The notes beneath the pieces were generated by a model. That model worked only from the letters and a program-made list of their open reading frames with translations. It had not been told where the DNA came from and made no database searches. Below are positions 11,025 through 22,558 of a stretch of DNA of 64,000 nucleotides, piece after piece (position 1 is the stretch's first letter; each line of letters starts with the position of its first letter). The stretch covers positions 12,969,501-13,033,500 of the forward strand of contig CM062210.1 of the NCBI GenBank assembly GCA_031216445.1, read 5' to 3'. The translations under genes were made by a program, and so were the position numbers. This DNA comes from Lateolabrax maculatus (lineage: Eukaryota > Chordata > Actinopteri > Acropomatiformes > Lateolabracidae).

Positions 11025-11299
11025 TAACCAACAAGGACACTGGACCAAAAGCAGATGGCATGTCCCTGAAAATGTAAAAGGGGACCAAAATTAAGCCCTT
11101 CTTGTGTTCTTTAAAAAACACTTATTTACATCCACTAGTTTTAAGATATTCCCCTCAGAATGGACTTTTGTTTGTAGTGGTCTACGCATTGAAAAATGAC
11201 ATTCTAAAACAAAAGTGTCTTCCTGTAAACAATGTCCTACTTACTCTGAATAATACACAGAAATCATGCTTCCACAAAAACCTTCCTCTCAAAATGTTT

Positions 11300-11452
11300 C
11301 AAGAGAATTTTTTAATGTTGTATATTATTGTACAAAGATCCATTCACTTCCATTGTATTACGGCAGGATATCTCATATCCTGGGCAAATAAACTATTTGC
11401 ATGGTTAGATACCACTAGAGGTAAGTGAGAAATTATGTAATTTGGGTGAACA
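11300..11452. mobile_element. Possible MITE end (TTAA-type fish element)
   Basis: The run from CCATTCACTTCCATTGTATT (about 11340-11359), through GATACCACTAGAGGTAAG, to TTTGGGTGAACAGACCTTTG at the right is similar to the 3' part of abundant fish MITEs that end in GGGTGAAC...CCCTTTAA. An inner imperfect palindrome (AGGATAT-CTC-ATATCCT) lies at about 11366-11382. The left end was not found, so the element may start anywhere from about 11030. Confidence 0.4.
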
Positions 11453-11557
11453 GACCTTTGAGTCCCTCCATTTTGGTTTTAATTGCTTGGTGCTGATATG
11501 AGGTAGATGGTGAACTTTCTCTATTGAACCATCTCTCTGCCCCCTCCTTTCCCTAGT

Positions 11558-11624
11558 ACACACACACACACACACACACACACAAAGAGAGAGAGACAGG
11601 GAGAGAGAGAGAGAGAGAGAGAGA
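11558..11624. repeat. Compound (CA)n-(GA)n microsatellite
   Basis: CA array at 11558-11584, immediately followed by a GA array with small interruptions to 11624. Confidence 0.97.
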
Positions 11625-11639
11625 CTGTACACAAGCCCA

Positions 11640-12170
11640 TCCAGTGAAGTAAACATAATTCAATTGCATATCTGGCTAACACGATTCAATTACACAGAGG
11701 CATTTAAACCAATCACTCCCATGGTCTTCATTCAAATCAGTGACATCATTCTGACCATTTGTGGCACCACTTAGGCAGTAATGAGCCAAATGAAAACGGA
11801 AATGTGGCACTGAGAACATCACAACAGGCTATGTAGGGTTAACGAGTTAAATGGGGGGTTCTGTTTTTATTGTTCAGATTAATTGACTTGTACATCTCTG
11901 GCAAACAAACAAATAGATGAGGGCTGCATTAGTGATGTTGTTGAGCACTTTCATAACTTAATCATCAGCTTGATGATGTAAAAATGATAAATTGTACTCG
12001 GAACAGAACTAATTGTCAGAGGGAGGTGATCGCGAGCCATTTGGTTTCATCCATGACGTAAGCCTGGGGTTGAAGATGTAAAATGGTCCACATACAGTAA
12101 ACAACTCGATGGCCTGAAATGAGGTCAGTAGACGAGCGCTTTACTGCAATTCACTTTTTTTTTCGTCCTT
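11640..12170. promoter_or_regulatory. Candidate conserved noncoding regulatory block
   Basis: Long non-repetitive stretch of balanced composition. The denser part is 11830-12150, with GATTAATTGACTTG, CTTAATCATCAGCTTGATG, GAACTAATTGTCAG, CCATGACGTAAG (a CRE-like TGACGTAA) and AAATGAGGTCAG (a nuclear-receptor half-site-like word). No coding frame. Confidence 0.38.
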
Positions 12171-13400
12171 TGATGTTTGAATACTATTTGAATTCTGGCC
12201 ACAGCAGTGGTCTGTAAACTTCCCCTATGTTGTCAAGAAAATTTATTGTTTTGTGGTTGATGTTTTGACCTTATTTAGCATACAGATACATGCAGAAAGG
12301 CGGAGAGAAGCATGGAAAAAAGCATCTCAGCTGTCAGCGGACTTAAAAATGGCAACCGTTATTAACTTTGAAATGTTAAAAGGCATCACAGTATGTAGAG
12401 TTGCTGTACAGTAAGTGGTTCCATCTCTTAAGTGAAAAGTTAATTGTACCCTGCACTGTGTATGGCCTGTGGATATACAGTACTTTGTTTTCCACTGTGA
12501 TTCAGCCGTCTGCGTAAAAAACACTGCACGAGTTGATATTTATATTAAGAAAACTAAAGCATACAATCTGAGTACTAATCCACTGATTCCCACAAGGGGA
12601 GAAGGTGATTGGAATGGCTGAAAAGTAATGAAAATAATTCTTTCAAGGTTTAACCTTTTCACAGGGTTTAACCTTTCAGAGGGCACCAGACATGAGCTTT
12701 ATTCCTGAGAGAGCTGATGGATGTTTTATTTACGGGCCAGGGTAAATAATTATGAACTGTCTTGCCTGTGTTTCTACTTTTCTCATACATTCAGTATTTA
12801 CAGGCCACATGTACAGATAGCTACTAAACGAAAAACAACCATGCATAGATCCCATGAGAGCAATTTGTTTGTGTATGTGTGCCAGGAAAAGAGATGTTAA
12901 CAGATGGTGTTATTCATGTGCATTTTCCTTTCACATCAAAGTGTCAATTTAAGACCAAAAAATAATTAAATAAGTATGTTTCAAATTGAGATGCTATTTT
13001 AGAGTGGAATAAAATGGAAAACAAACACAAGACATAATTTAAGGGAACTATTTTGTATTGATCAAAGCACTGAATTTAATCAAATATATAACTTTCTGTC
13101 TCAGCATCTACTGTACATCTAAGGTCAATTGTGCCTTTGTGTAAACTAAACCTCTGACCTTAGCGAGTCAAGTGCCACACAAAAGAACCAGACAAAACAC
13201 ATATAACCACAGAAATCTTAGCTTTTAATTGGGTTTATGTAAGCCATAAGCTTACAGACAGATTGCACTGTTTCATGCTTTCTTCCTGGCTTTTGAGGAC
13301 TAAACTCTAAGGCATTGAAACATCAGTTGAACTATGTTTTTTAGTTTCAGTACATCACTTGCTCAATCACACGGCTCCTTTCACTTTAAAGTTCCATCAA
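12171..13400. other. AT-rich spacer, no gene seen
   Basis: AT-rich. A short balanced piece at about 12690-12780 (TTTACGGGCCAGGGTAAATA) might be a small regulatory element. There is an internal repeated phrase AGGTTTAACCTTT / GGGTTTAACCTTT at 12646-12680. No exon is supported. Confidence 0.45.
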
Positions 13401-14202
13401 AAGACTTTCTTTGATATATTTTGATGTATGGGTCAGCCTGTACCCAGGCCTTTCAAGGTGGAAAAGAGAAGTATATGTTTTTCGAACTTCACACATCACA
13501 GATGAGACTGCTGCTCCGTTCATTCACATTTGCTTGAACTTCTGTAAGACAGGACCAGATATCAAAAAAGGAATAATTCCAATTTTTCCTTTTTTTTTTT
13601 TTTTTGGTTTAAGTTTGTTACCAGACATGTGGTTTTGACTAGGCCAGTATTGTTGGGTAGGCTTCATATATTCTGACACAAAGATGCCTGTGTGCTTTTC
13701 TGGGAAACTTCACTCAAGTTGTCACATCATCAGAAGTGAACACAAACAGATGAATCAAATTAAAAGATTTTCGGAATAGAAATAGAGGAGAAAAAGAGGG
13801 AAAAAAAGAAGTGGAGAACATTGGAAGAAAAATTAACAGAAAGGGACACTGGAATCATTAAAGTCTACCAAAGAAAAAGAACGCATATGTGATATCCTTC
13901 AAGGAAACAGAATTAGGACTGCACAATACTGGAAAAACATTGCAAATTTTTTCAGCCATTTCACCAGATACATGCAGTATGTTTTTCATGTACAGATACA
14001 CAATTAACAATCATGATATTTCATCATTTGAATACTTTAAAAGACTATCCTCTTCTAACAAAACAAACCCCCCCTCTCCTACTTCTACCACACTTGGTTC
14101 AGCCTCTGCCACCCCACCTGAAATCAGCTTGGACTCCACTTTCAGTTTCATGTATGCAACTGTGACATGGGCATGAACAGGTGGAGAGGTGTTTGGGAAA
14201 AA
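13401..14202. other. AT-rich spacer, possibly with dispersed-repeat sequence
   Basis: Contains a T-run at about 13589-13605. Around 13909-14040 the GGACTGCACAATACTGG phrase followed by TCATGATAT words resembles fish dispersed repeats whose ends read GGCTGCACGATAT, but similarity is weak. A frame of 95 codons at 13889-14176 lies across it and is probably chance. Confidence 0.35.
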
Positions 14203-14745
14203 CTAAACATGTTTCTTAATGAACTTTACGAACGGACTTGTGTGTCGCGGTAAGATAAGATAAACAGGCCTCCCAGCGCGGCTGAGAGTGGTAAAACTCT
14301 CAAACTCAAGCAACAAACAGATGTATCTATATGCCAGAAAGATGTCAGTACAGATTGATCTGGATACTGCAAGTTTTGTGTGCGTGTTGGGTGTGTTAAG
14401 CGTTTCTTTCATTAGGACATGGACCAGCCCATGACAGGAACCTTTAACTTTTAACCAGCACTGGGATGAGGTGCCGCTGATAACGGGAATACACGCATCT
14501 ATCTATTAGCAGCCGCGTTGTGTGCGTGTTTACAGGCAGGTGACACGCAGACTCTGCATGCACAGCCATCAGTTCGCTATGTGCTCGGGTGATGGGGAGC
14601 ACTTGGTCAGTTTATCAAACAACCGAAACAGGCAGCGCTCATTTTCAGGTTGCGGTAGGCGACTCGTGAGGCCTGCTTTGGTTATATCATGCAGCCCTGT
14701 AGGATACCGTATGAACAAGCTGTATGACGAGTACAGTATCAGCTA
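14203..14745. other. CpG-denser unique stretch
   Basis: By eye there are roughly twenty CpGs here (for example TCGCGG near 14247, CAGCGCGG near 14274, GCAGCCGCG near 14512), in contrast to the CpG-poor surroundings. A 74-codon frame (14522-14746) and a 69-codon frame on the other strand have no recognisable domains. It could be a weak CpG island, an enhancer or an unrecognised repeat. Confidence 0.3.
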
Positions 14746-14852
14746 AAGAAATGTCCGACAACCTGTTTGCTTCATGAAGTTATTACTTTGCAGCTTTGCA
14801 GTCTGATAACATTGCCCAAAACCACATGGAGTCAGTGCATTTCACATAATAG

Positions 14853-15057
14853 GCCCTTTTCACAGCAGCCATTTTGACATGTCAAAGCAGGTTAAACACG
14901 TGTAATTAATAACAATAATTATGGCCCTGTTCCATTTTGGTGGGCCAGGGCGCTGGTATTGTGCATGCTGGCTTTCTGGTATGCATTCATTCATTTTATC
15001 AATTACACCTGTGTTTACCCTGCTATGACATGTCAAAATGGCTGCTGTGAAGAGGGC
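14853..15057. mobile_element. MITE with 56-57 bp terminal inverted repeats
   Basis: Bases 14853-14908 and 15001-15057 are near-perfect inverted copies: only about four substitutions and one indel separate them. Both carry the core CACAGCAGCCATTTTGACAT. The roughly 90-bp middle encodes nothing. This is the architecture of a nonautonomous DNA transposon (MITE). The outer ends read GCCCTTTTC and GAAGAGGGC. No clear target-site duplication was found (flanks CATAATAG and ATCTTACA), so the superfamily is not assigned. Confidence 0.85.
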
Positions 15058-15279
15058 ATCTTACAGGCAAATAAAAAATAGGAAAAAAGCCTGAATGTTC
15101 TACGGTAATCTGAAGCAAAACTCCTTCTTCTTGTGTATTCATCTTCACCTCAACTATATCCAACATTTCATCCATCTTCCAGCGAGCTTTCATCTGAATA
15201 TCTCAGAGGATGTGACCAACAGAAAATATAGATCGCAATGTCCATAATGTGTCCCCTTACGTGTATTAATCAACTCTAT

Positions 15280-15620
15280 TGACCTCACTTTCTCTCCGCA
15301 CGCCACTCCGATTGTTTGTTTACCATTAGGGGCGAGTGTCTTGGTTGTTCAATAGCCCACCTCCATCTGCATATAAACAATGAAACTATCAGCTAGGTAA
15401 CAAGAGTGGGGACAGCAGCTCAATACTGCTATGAGAGATCTCCAATAATCAGCTGTGTTGGAGGCAGGCGGGACGCAGGCAAATACAAGCAAACGGTATT
15501 GACAGGCGCTGGTTGCCTTCAATCAGCTTATATCTACTGGCAGGAAAATCGGCAGCACTCTGCATGGACCCAGAATTATCACTGATGAAGACATCAGTTG
15601 GAAGAAGAGAATGAGAGGGA
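15280..15620. promoter_or_regulatory. Candidate conserved noncoding regulatory block
   Basis: Non-repetitive balanced sequence with GATTGTTTGTTTACCATTAG (forkhead-like TGTTTAC), CTGCATATAAACAATG (SOX-like ACAATG), CCAATAATCAGC and TATTGACAGGCGCTGG. No frame of useful length. The 3' side grades into a GA-rich stretch (15600-15680). Confidence 0.4.
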
Positions 15621-15701
15621 ATAAAAAAGAGGAAATAGGGGAGGAGGGGGCGAGGAAGGTATAATGAAGGGAAGCGGTAAGGGATTTCTTTACTGAATTA
15701 C

Positions 15702-15810
15702 ACGTCTAGACCGTAAGCGTTACGTTAGCATCACGCTCCCTCGACAACAGCGTCCGTGCGACACTGAGGCGACTGCCTAAACGGGTCCTGCGCATTTCAA
15801 AGCGTCGAGC
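15702..15810. other. Compact CpG cluster
   Basis: By eye about 14 CpG dinucleotides fall within roughly 109 bp, at a density like a CpG island, flanked by CpG-poor AT-rich DNA. A 65-codon minus-strand frame (15706-15903) covers it, but its end is the TCA/TCATCA repeat near 15888-15903, so it is not a credible gene. It may be a fragment of a recently inserted element or an unmethylated regulatory site. Confidence 0.5.
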
Positions 15811-15884
15811 AACAAGTTGAAGCCCAACTTTCTGTGCAGTGTGCAGTTTTCCTCTGATGTGTGACCATTGATGTGGTGGTTGTA

Positions 15885-16520
15885 TCATTATCATCATCAT
15901 CATTATTATCTAGCTACTATCTGCAAATATATGATATATACAATAATGATAACGTTTTTATTTTTCAAAACTGTGCTTTACACCTTAAGATAAGCATTAC
16001 ACAATAGAGAATCAATAAATAAACAGCAATAAAGGAGACAACATGACATCAAAAACAATAAAATCAAAGAACCAGTTCAGATAATAACTAGATAAATATG
16101 ACTGAAAACATATGATTTATATATGATGAATTAAAATTATAAAATAATGATAAAACCCTAAAATACATAGTAAATTGTAGTAAAACCATGAAGTTTGAAA
16201 TAGCAAATAGCCTGCAATAGTTTGCAAAATATACTAGATAAATATATTATTCAGTGCCTTTTCAGTGGGATTGTAATAAACCAAAATTATCATTTAAATC
16301 TCAGAAAACTTGCTGTACATTTAATTTTTGGAGGAAAAAGGTTTCATTTATTTCTCTAGCTGCAATCAGAATTAAGTGAAATGTTTGCTCCTATTTGAAT
16401 CTTGTATCAAATAAATAAATGTACTGTCCATCATTGCGGTGATGGTAACTGAAAACTGGAGGGGTTCCCTTTGAGTGATGGAGAGATGGGATCAATTCAA
16501 GCCTGATTGCATGATATACA
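15885..16520. other. Strongly AT-rich spacer
   Basis: Starts with a short ATC/ATT trinucleotide repeat (15888-15908), then AT-rich sequence rich in AATAAA words. No gene. Its A-rich style could reflect an old retroposon tail, but no diagnostic motif is present. Confidence 0.5.
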
Positions 16521-16521
16521 C

Positions 16522-16526
<5 letters not shown>

Positions 16527-16573
<47 letters not shown>
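16527..16573. repeat. (CA)n microsatellite
   Basis: Pure array of about 23 units followed by CGCG. Confidence 0.98.
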
Positions 16574-16575
<2 letters not shown>

Positions 16576-16697
16576 GCAAACAGGCGTCCACACACTCTTC
16601 AAACCCCAGTGGTATCGAAGCTGCCAACACATCATTTACATAATGAGTTCTTGTTAGATGTTGGGCTTCCTTGTTTTGGTAAAATATGCTTAACCTC

Positions 16698-16699
<2 letters not shown>

Positions 16700-16732
<33 letters not shown>
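16700..16732. repeat. (CA)n microsatellite
   Basis: Second pure CA array, 126 bp after the previous one and in the same orientation. Confidence 0.98.
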
Positions 16733-16735
<3 letters not shown>

Positions 16736-16739
16736 TACA

Positions 16740-16935
16740 CTAAAACCCAGCCACGTAGCGTGGTGGTTGGGTCATATTAAGGTCACGAGTAAATTGGCTG
16801 AGGGCAGCAGGCCTCACAGCTCTTAGTTTATAGAGGCAAATTAATTAGAGGGCCATGCATCACTGTGAAGTCACCACATTACTGATGCAGCTCACATCAC
16901 ACTGATGGCAATAGGATGTCTAAATATTACTAAAT
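16740..16935. promoter_or_regulatory. Candidate conserved noncoding block
   Basis: Contains GGCAAATTAATTAGAGGGCC, CATGCATCACTGTGAAGTC and ACTGATGCAGCTCACATC in balanced unique sequence. No coding frame. Confidence 0.33.
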
Positions 16936-17420
16936 ATAATATTACTACTCATTTCTCTGCCCTGGAGCAGGGGTCACTGGTACAGGACACAATACAGTCT
17001 AAAGACCAATGAAAATAAAAAACTGAAAGTCATTTCATATTACAAGTTTTTCATATCCATGTCAGCTCTTATTCTGCTGCGCAAAAACAGAGAGATGCAT
17101 TATATTAAAAGAAGGTAAAGTGTGATATAAGTCCACCAATCATCACATGAATAATGATCGTCGAACAAAACAAGCAGTTTGTAGAAGTCACCTCGAGGCC
17201 TGGAAACTTGTAATGAGTGTTAATGACTTTGTTTGCTATTTATAGACTAAATGATTTTCCCAAAAATAATTATTGTCAATTTGTTGGAGCCCTACACTAT
17301 ATTTATTATTTTGGCAGCATTTGCTATTTGATGTAAACATCCAGTGTCCTATTCCCTTCCAGTTTTGTGTCCACAGCTTGAAGGGGAAATTCTGAATGCG
17401 AGAAAGTGAGTCGGTCAGTC
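16936..17420. other. AT-rich spacer, no gene seen
   Basis: Unique AT-rich sequence ending at the CA arrays. Confidence 0.5.
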
Positions 17421-17427
17421 AACAGTC

Positions 17428-17428
<1 letters not shown>

Positions 17429-17474
<46 letters not shown>

Positions 17475-17478
17475 GCCT

Positions 17479-17538
<60 letters not shown>
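17429..17538. repeat. Twin (AC)n arrays with 11-bp separator
   Basis: AC arrays at 17429-17471 and 17483-17538 are separated only by GTAGCCTATTT, giving about 110 bp of nearly continuous repeat. Probably one array with a mutated or inserted middle. Confidence 0.97.
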
Positions 17539-17540
<2 letters not shown>

Positions 17541-17544
17541 TCTC

Positions 17545-17860
17545 GTCCCCTGTTCCATTCAGTGCTGTGGTGAGTGCTGAATCATCAACAGCAGAGAAAC
17601 TCCTATCGCAGCCGCTGTCAGTCAGCGCAGCACAGTTCAGGCGGTGACGGGGGAACAGTTGGCAGCTCAGGGGCCTCGGGCCAACCCCAACCATATGGCA
17701 GACGCTGTAGCACCGCTGTGTCATACTCTGGCATGTTTTAACGACCAATTAGGCTCATTAGGCCTTGATTAGAGACGGTGAAGCCTAGGGGAATCATGGG
17801 GGAGGGAGGGGGGGGTGACAGTGATGACTTATCAGGGAGAGAGGATGGTGGGGAGTATGA
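17545..17860. promoter_or_regulatory. Candidate conserved noncoding block
   Basis: Balanced sequence with CATATGGCAGACGCTG, TTTTAACGACCAATTAGGC, GGCCTTGATTAGAGACGG and a short G-tract at about 17805-17815. A 109-codon minus-strand frame starts here but runs into the CA arrays and is rejected as a gene. Confidence 0.35.
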
Positions 17861-18530
17861 ATCAGTAATGATGCACAAAAGATTAGGAACAGGTGTTCTT
17901 TCCTTGAAATAGATTGACCAGCTGAATTCAGGTAAAAGCCTTGATTTTGTATTGATTTCACTTATTAAATCCCTTCCCGTCATGAAATGTAGATTTAGAT
18001 GAAGGGTGTGAAACAGGTTAAAGAAGGGGTTTTGAATTTTAGTTGAGTTTTAGTTTTGGGGAAAGTCTACATCTGTTCCTTTTTTGATGAAATGTTGGAG
18101 TGCGATGCATCCCAGCACTGTTTTCTGGTATCAAAACTGGCCCAAGAGGGTGCTACTGTACATCATTCATAAAATTAAACGTGATGATGTTGATGAAACA
18201 TAAAGCAGCTGCATCTCACTTCTGCATTTTAGCATTACTAAAATTATTATTGAGATCACTTTAATACCGCCTTAAAATTAGTTCTGTAAGTGTTCAGGTT
18301 TTTGGGAATTGGCTTGAGATACGATGTTGCCTTAGAGTTTGGGAAATTACAGGGGCGTTGGGAGCGAATGAGACAGAGACTGTAGTAAAGAGAATGAGTG
18401 AATGAATCATGAGCTGAGTAATGGAGGTCAGAGAGAGTGAGTAAACCAAGTCAGAGTAAATGAGAAAACACAGAGAGACACACAGAATTAAATTAAAGAA
18501 AAGACCATAGTAAGAAAATAATATGCCCTC
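17861..18530. other. AT-rich spacer with GA-rich part
   Basis: The region 18360-18490 is GA-rich with GAATGAGTGAATGAATC-type words. No gene seen. Confidence 0.45.
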
Positions 18531-18539
18531 TCTCCCCCC

Positions 18540-18990
18540 TCCCTAATGCCATTTCTTAGACCCTCCCATTTCATGTCTTCAAATAACATCCGGGGATTTA
18601 TGCTCCCCGTTTATCTCATTGTTTTTATCTTCCATGTCACCATCACTGGATTGACCAAACAAAAACAAATCATTTACATGTAGGGGAATGTGTTTTGACT
18701 GAGAGAAACATACAGAAGACTCACTAACTGCCAATCGCCTTCATCTCTGGGCATTTAACTGTGGAGAGTGTGTATGTGTTTTTTGTGCGTGTGAGACGAT
18801 TATAGCTCTAATGATAATTCTACATATGGTGGCTGGATAAACCTGCCAGAGCACTGAGATCATAAATCCAATCTGAGGATGATAATCCTTTTGCCAGATG
18901 AGGAATTAATACCAAATGTTATGCAGTGGTCAGAGAGGGAAGATGTGTTTGTGATGGTGTGATACGGAGGACAGGCATGTTTACCAATCG
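18540..18990. promoter_or_regulatory. Candidate conserved noncoding regulatory block
   Basis: Unique balanced sequence with TTATCTCATTGTTTTTATC, GCTCTAATGATAATTC, ATGGTGGCTGGATAAACC, ATCATAAATCCAATC, GAGGATGATAATCC and GAGGAATTAATACC. Repeated GATAA and TAAT words suggest an enhancer-like module. Frames are short and broken. Confidence 0.37.
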
Positions 18991-19733
18991 CTGATAAAAA
19001 CAGAACAGCAGGGTGAATTTGTTTGTTTCCTCAATTTCAGATTTATCAAATTATCTATTACAGTATTTATTTCAAATTATTGTCAATAAATAAATGTATC
19101 CTTTTCTTTTGACTGAATTCCTACATAATCATGTGTCTGTATTCCAGCTGCAACGTTTGCATCCGAGAGAGAGTGGTATTTTTTTCTTTCTCTTTTTTTT
19201 ATTGTGTGAAGTCACCCTGCACTAATCCTACAGTGTTGTTATTAAGCTCAGGGCCATGGAAATGGACAGGGTGTAAGACATGCAGAGTGCATATAAGCCA
19301 GATTAGCACTGAAACACCCCCACAAACATTGTCGCCATATTCAAATTCATATTTATATCTATGTTCTGCTCAATAGGCTGTTCTGCTGTTGTGTGGTTAC
19401 TGTGTAAAAGAAAAAAAAACCTGGGTTAGGTTATTTACTTAAAGAACAACTGTACATAAAAGTATGTACAGTTGAAATGGAGGAAGAGCATGAAGAGAGA
19501 ATGGAGCAAAGGGTTGTTGAGAAACACAACGAGAAACATATGGATGATTGAAAGGGGTGAGGCTGTTATTAACAGAATCAGATAAAAGCGATGACGGGCT
19601 ACAGACACAGATATTTATAAAGAGAAAGATTGAAAAACTGGCTCAGTGTGAGTAGTAGAGCAGGGTTAATGTTCAGAAAGAGAGAGATTGACAATAAGAG
19701 AGAATGACAAAGAGAGAGATGGGAATTCAGAGT
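18991..19733. other. AT-rich then GA-rich spacer
   Basis: Unique AT-rich sequence with a T-run near 19191-19200 and an A-run at 19410-19420. From about 19480 it becomes progressively GA-rich. Confidence 0.45.
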
Positions 19734-19860
19734 TAGGTGAGAGAGAGAGAGTCCGAGATAGAAACTGAGAGAAAAAATGCCTGAGAGATCTGGAGAAAGA
19801 AGTTCAGAAACACAATCAGAATTGGAGAGAGAAATTGAGGGGAAAGTGTGAGTTTCTCAT

Positions 19861-19901
<41 letters not shown>

Positions 19902-19938
19902 TACAGGGAGGGAGAGAAGCAGAGAGAGAGAGAGAGCT
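19734..19938. repeat. GA-rich low-complexity tract with (AG)n core
   Basis: Polypurine-rich sequence with a pure AG array at about 19864-19899 and further GAGA units to 19935. The 103-codon minus-strand frame here is poly-Ser-Leu from this tract. Confidence 0.95.
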
Positions 19939-20097
19939 CCAGATCCAGTGTTTGACATTTCACCTTGCTCAGTTGATAAGGGGTGTCACCCTCTGGTCCT
20001 AAGGGCTTTGACTGCTGTCTGCAGTCATCACCCCTCCCCAGCACAGGAAACTATTGATCAACCAGACAGCACTGCCTAGGCTTATGTGAGTGTGAGT

Positions 20098-20115
20098 GCG
20101 TGCGTGTGTGCGTGC

Positions 20116-20157
<42 letters not shown>
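20098..20157. repeat. (TG)n microsatellite with CG-containing flanks
   Basis: TGCG units flank a pure TG core on both sides, giving an alternating purine-pyrimidine run with CG steps, the kind most prone to form Z-DNA. Confidence 0.97.
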
Positions 20158-20159
20158 AC

Positions 20160-20867
20160 GCATCTGTGTGCTTATTTGTTTGTTCCAGCACCTAAATACC
20201 AGAATCTGCATTTGGCATGTAATCGCTCAGCCCTGAGCACCTTCCTCTCTCTTTGTTTTTACATCTTCGTCTTGCTCCCCCTAACGTCTTAACTCCTCTC
20301 ATTATTTGTGTAGTAGGAAGTCCATTAAGGTTCTGTGGCTTTGGCTGAGTGGAGTGAGAGATCACAGGGCTAAGAGACAGAGACTGCCATTAAAAAGCCT
20401 CCGTACTCACTGCGGTGTGAAAAATGGCTTCACACACACTCAGATGTACTTAGATTCAACAACAGTGGAACAGTGTGCTGCAAAGGCTTCAATTACGGCT
20501 CCTTTTCTCCTTCATGCCACCATTTTTGCGCATTTTCAAAATATTGGTGGGAAAATTCATGTATAATTCTGTGAATGTGCTCTTGAGCCAGGCATCTAAC
20601 CCCGAACTGCTGCAATGAAACTGTTAAGTGGACTGTGGTTGCACTGGATAATTGTAAAGCAGCGTGTCACTGGAGGATGTACTGTAACTGGTGCCTCCAC
20701 AGATCTGCCAATGACCAGCTACGTTTTAGGAAGAGGCTCTGTTATAAAACAGCAACAAAAGTGGGAGTTTATGGTCTTGATATACAGAAGGTCGACTCGC
20801 TCGGCTGCTGTTTTTAGAATGGAATTCATGAGTTTGTAGGTAAAACCCATTGCTAAAATGTGTCAGT
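20160..20867. other. Unique spacer with a possible small regulatory block
   Basis: The part at about 20320-20500 is balanced and unique (GCCATTAAAAAGCCTCCG, GGCTTCAATTACGGCTCC) and might be a conserved element. The remainder shows only short overlapping frames on both strands. Confidence 0.35.
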
Positions 20868-21027
20868 GAGTGCCAAGAAAAAGTTGGATAGTTATGTTCT
20901 GTGCCTGGAAACACATGTGTACCCTCCACTGGCCTGGGATCAAATTCCACCAGATTCCAGAAGATTTTTCCAGTTTTTCCCTGTTTTGCCTTTGCACTGT
21001 ATAAATAAAGAGTGGACTTTCCACTCC
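20868..21027 (+). mobile_element. Probable degenerate tRNA-type SINE
   Basis: GGGATCAAATTCC at about 20937-20949 resembles a pol III B box. About 40 bp later come a CT/T-rich segment and CACTGTATAAATAAAG (20995-21010), similar to the CACTGTC...AATAAAGG tail of a common teleost SINE. The A box is not clear. The 108-codon minus-strand frame across it is a by-product. Confidence 0.42.
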
Positions 21028-22013
21028 CGCAGAATATGTTAAAATATTCCAAATCAAAGTATCACACCTTTCTAGCTACATAACTGTTATAACTGTGTAT
21101 GCGCTGGTGTTTGTTTCCAGGCACGTTTACAATAAGATGTGTACGGCCTCTAACATCACAGACACACAGCATCAACCTTCATCTTGACTCATGCTGACTG
21201 CTGCAAAATCCTTTCACAAAGAGGGAAAAACAGAGAGAGAAAAACTAGGTAAAATGAGATAGGCTGAGTTCCCTTTTTGGTCCAACTTGATAAAAACAGT
21301 GAGAGGATGGAAGTCAGTGGGACATGACAGGGCTCTGAAGTAGCTGGGAGGGTGTAGTATTTCATTTTCCAAAATGACAAGGCACAATTATTTATCCTAC
21401 TTCACTGGCACCAAGACTAAATATTTGGCAATTTGCTGACTACCAGCTCCCTTTCATTCTGTGTTACAATTACCATATATGCTGCTTGTAAACATGTTAG
21501 TGGTTGAAGACATTTAAGTGAGCCGATGATCTAAAGCAATATGAATATTAAAACACAAAATGCAGGATTTGGTTGGACCCCGCTGTCACAATCCGTGATT
21601 GCATGGTAAAGCAATAGTGAGCAAGAGCTATTTAAGTATGGTAAACTCTTCAGTTCAGAATAGGGTGCTGAACAACAGCGAACAATCCCTGCTTGCAACT
21701 GTATGATCATAAACATAGATGTCTAAAACTGCATTGTGATAGATTACCTATTTTACGAAAGCCTCAAGTCTCCACGAGTTGATTTTCATTCCATACAAGA
21801 TTGAACTGAAACCAGCCTGCAAGGTAGAAATTAGTCTAAAAACCTTGTCCTTTGGAAAATTGTCAGCTGTATTGTACAGAGTGTGCTTTTCACTTAATAG
21901 GCTAAAACATGCAAAACCGCGAGTGTGGTCCTCTATGGTTAGGGCTTACCAGAATCATAACACAAAGCTTGACCAATGAATTAGAGCCCACAGAGGCATA
22001 ATTCTCATACCTG
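21028..22013. other. AT-rich spacer, no gene seen
   Basis: Several 60-66-codon frames on both strands lack any recognisable feature. No repeat ends identified. Confidence 0.5.
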
Positions 22014-22215
22014 ACCTAAATGCCACACTTAACTCTAACCATAACCCGAGTAATGACCTCAGCCCTAAACTTCACCTCAGAAATATCTCACAATTAACTT
22101 GGTCACAATAAGCACCAACAAAAATGTTAGATGGTTCTCCTCCTCTTATCGTCGCTGTGAGGTTTTGTTGGTCCTCACAAAAGGTATAAGTGTAAAGAGC
22201 ACACACACATAAGCA
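22014..22215. repeat. Possible teleost dispersed repeat adjoining CA-rich sequence
   Basis: The order CTCTAACCATAACCCGAG, then AATATCTCACAATTAAC, then TTGGTCCTCACAAAAGG leading into ACACACACA resembles a dispersed repeat I recall from fish genomes (an ACCCTAACC-like part, then GGTCCTCACAAA, then a CA array). The match is from memory and diverged. Confidence 0.4.
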
Positions 22216-22522
22216 CCAGCATTGGGGGAAATAAATGATGCACCTGCATGCGGCATTGAAAATTCCTCCAGAGTTGGATGGATGCAAGGGGGCCTGTTCC
22301 ACTCTGCATTCATTGTGTGACTCAGGGGAGAGGGAGAGGAAGGAGAGTGAATAAAATGTGGGCAAGCACAGATTCATGTTAAAAATGACACAATTAGTTC
22401 AACTCTGAAGTGCGTGTTAGTCGCGCATGGCTTCCCTTCTTAGACTCACATGAGGTGATCAGACAGGCAAATACTCCCAGGGCCTGGATGTATAGTCAAA
22501 TGAAACACACTCATATGCACAT

Positions 22523-22524
<2 letters not shown>
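22216..22524. other. Unique spacer
   Basis: Balanced sequence. The minus-strand 101-codon frame at 22072-22377 overlaps the repeat and has no recognisable domain. Confidence 0.4.

Positions 22525-22555
<31 letters not shown>
22525..22555. repeat. (AC)n microsatellite
   Basis: Pure AC array of about 15 units. Confidence 0.97.
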
Positions 22556-22558
<3 letters not shown>

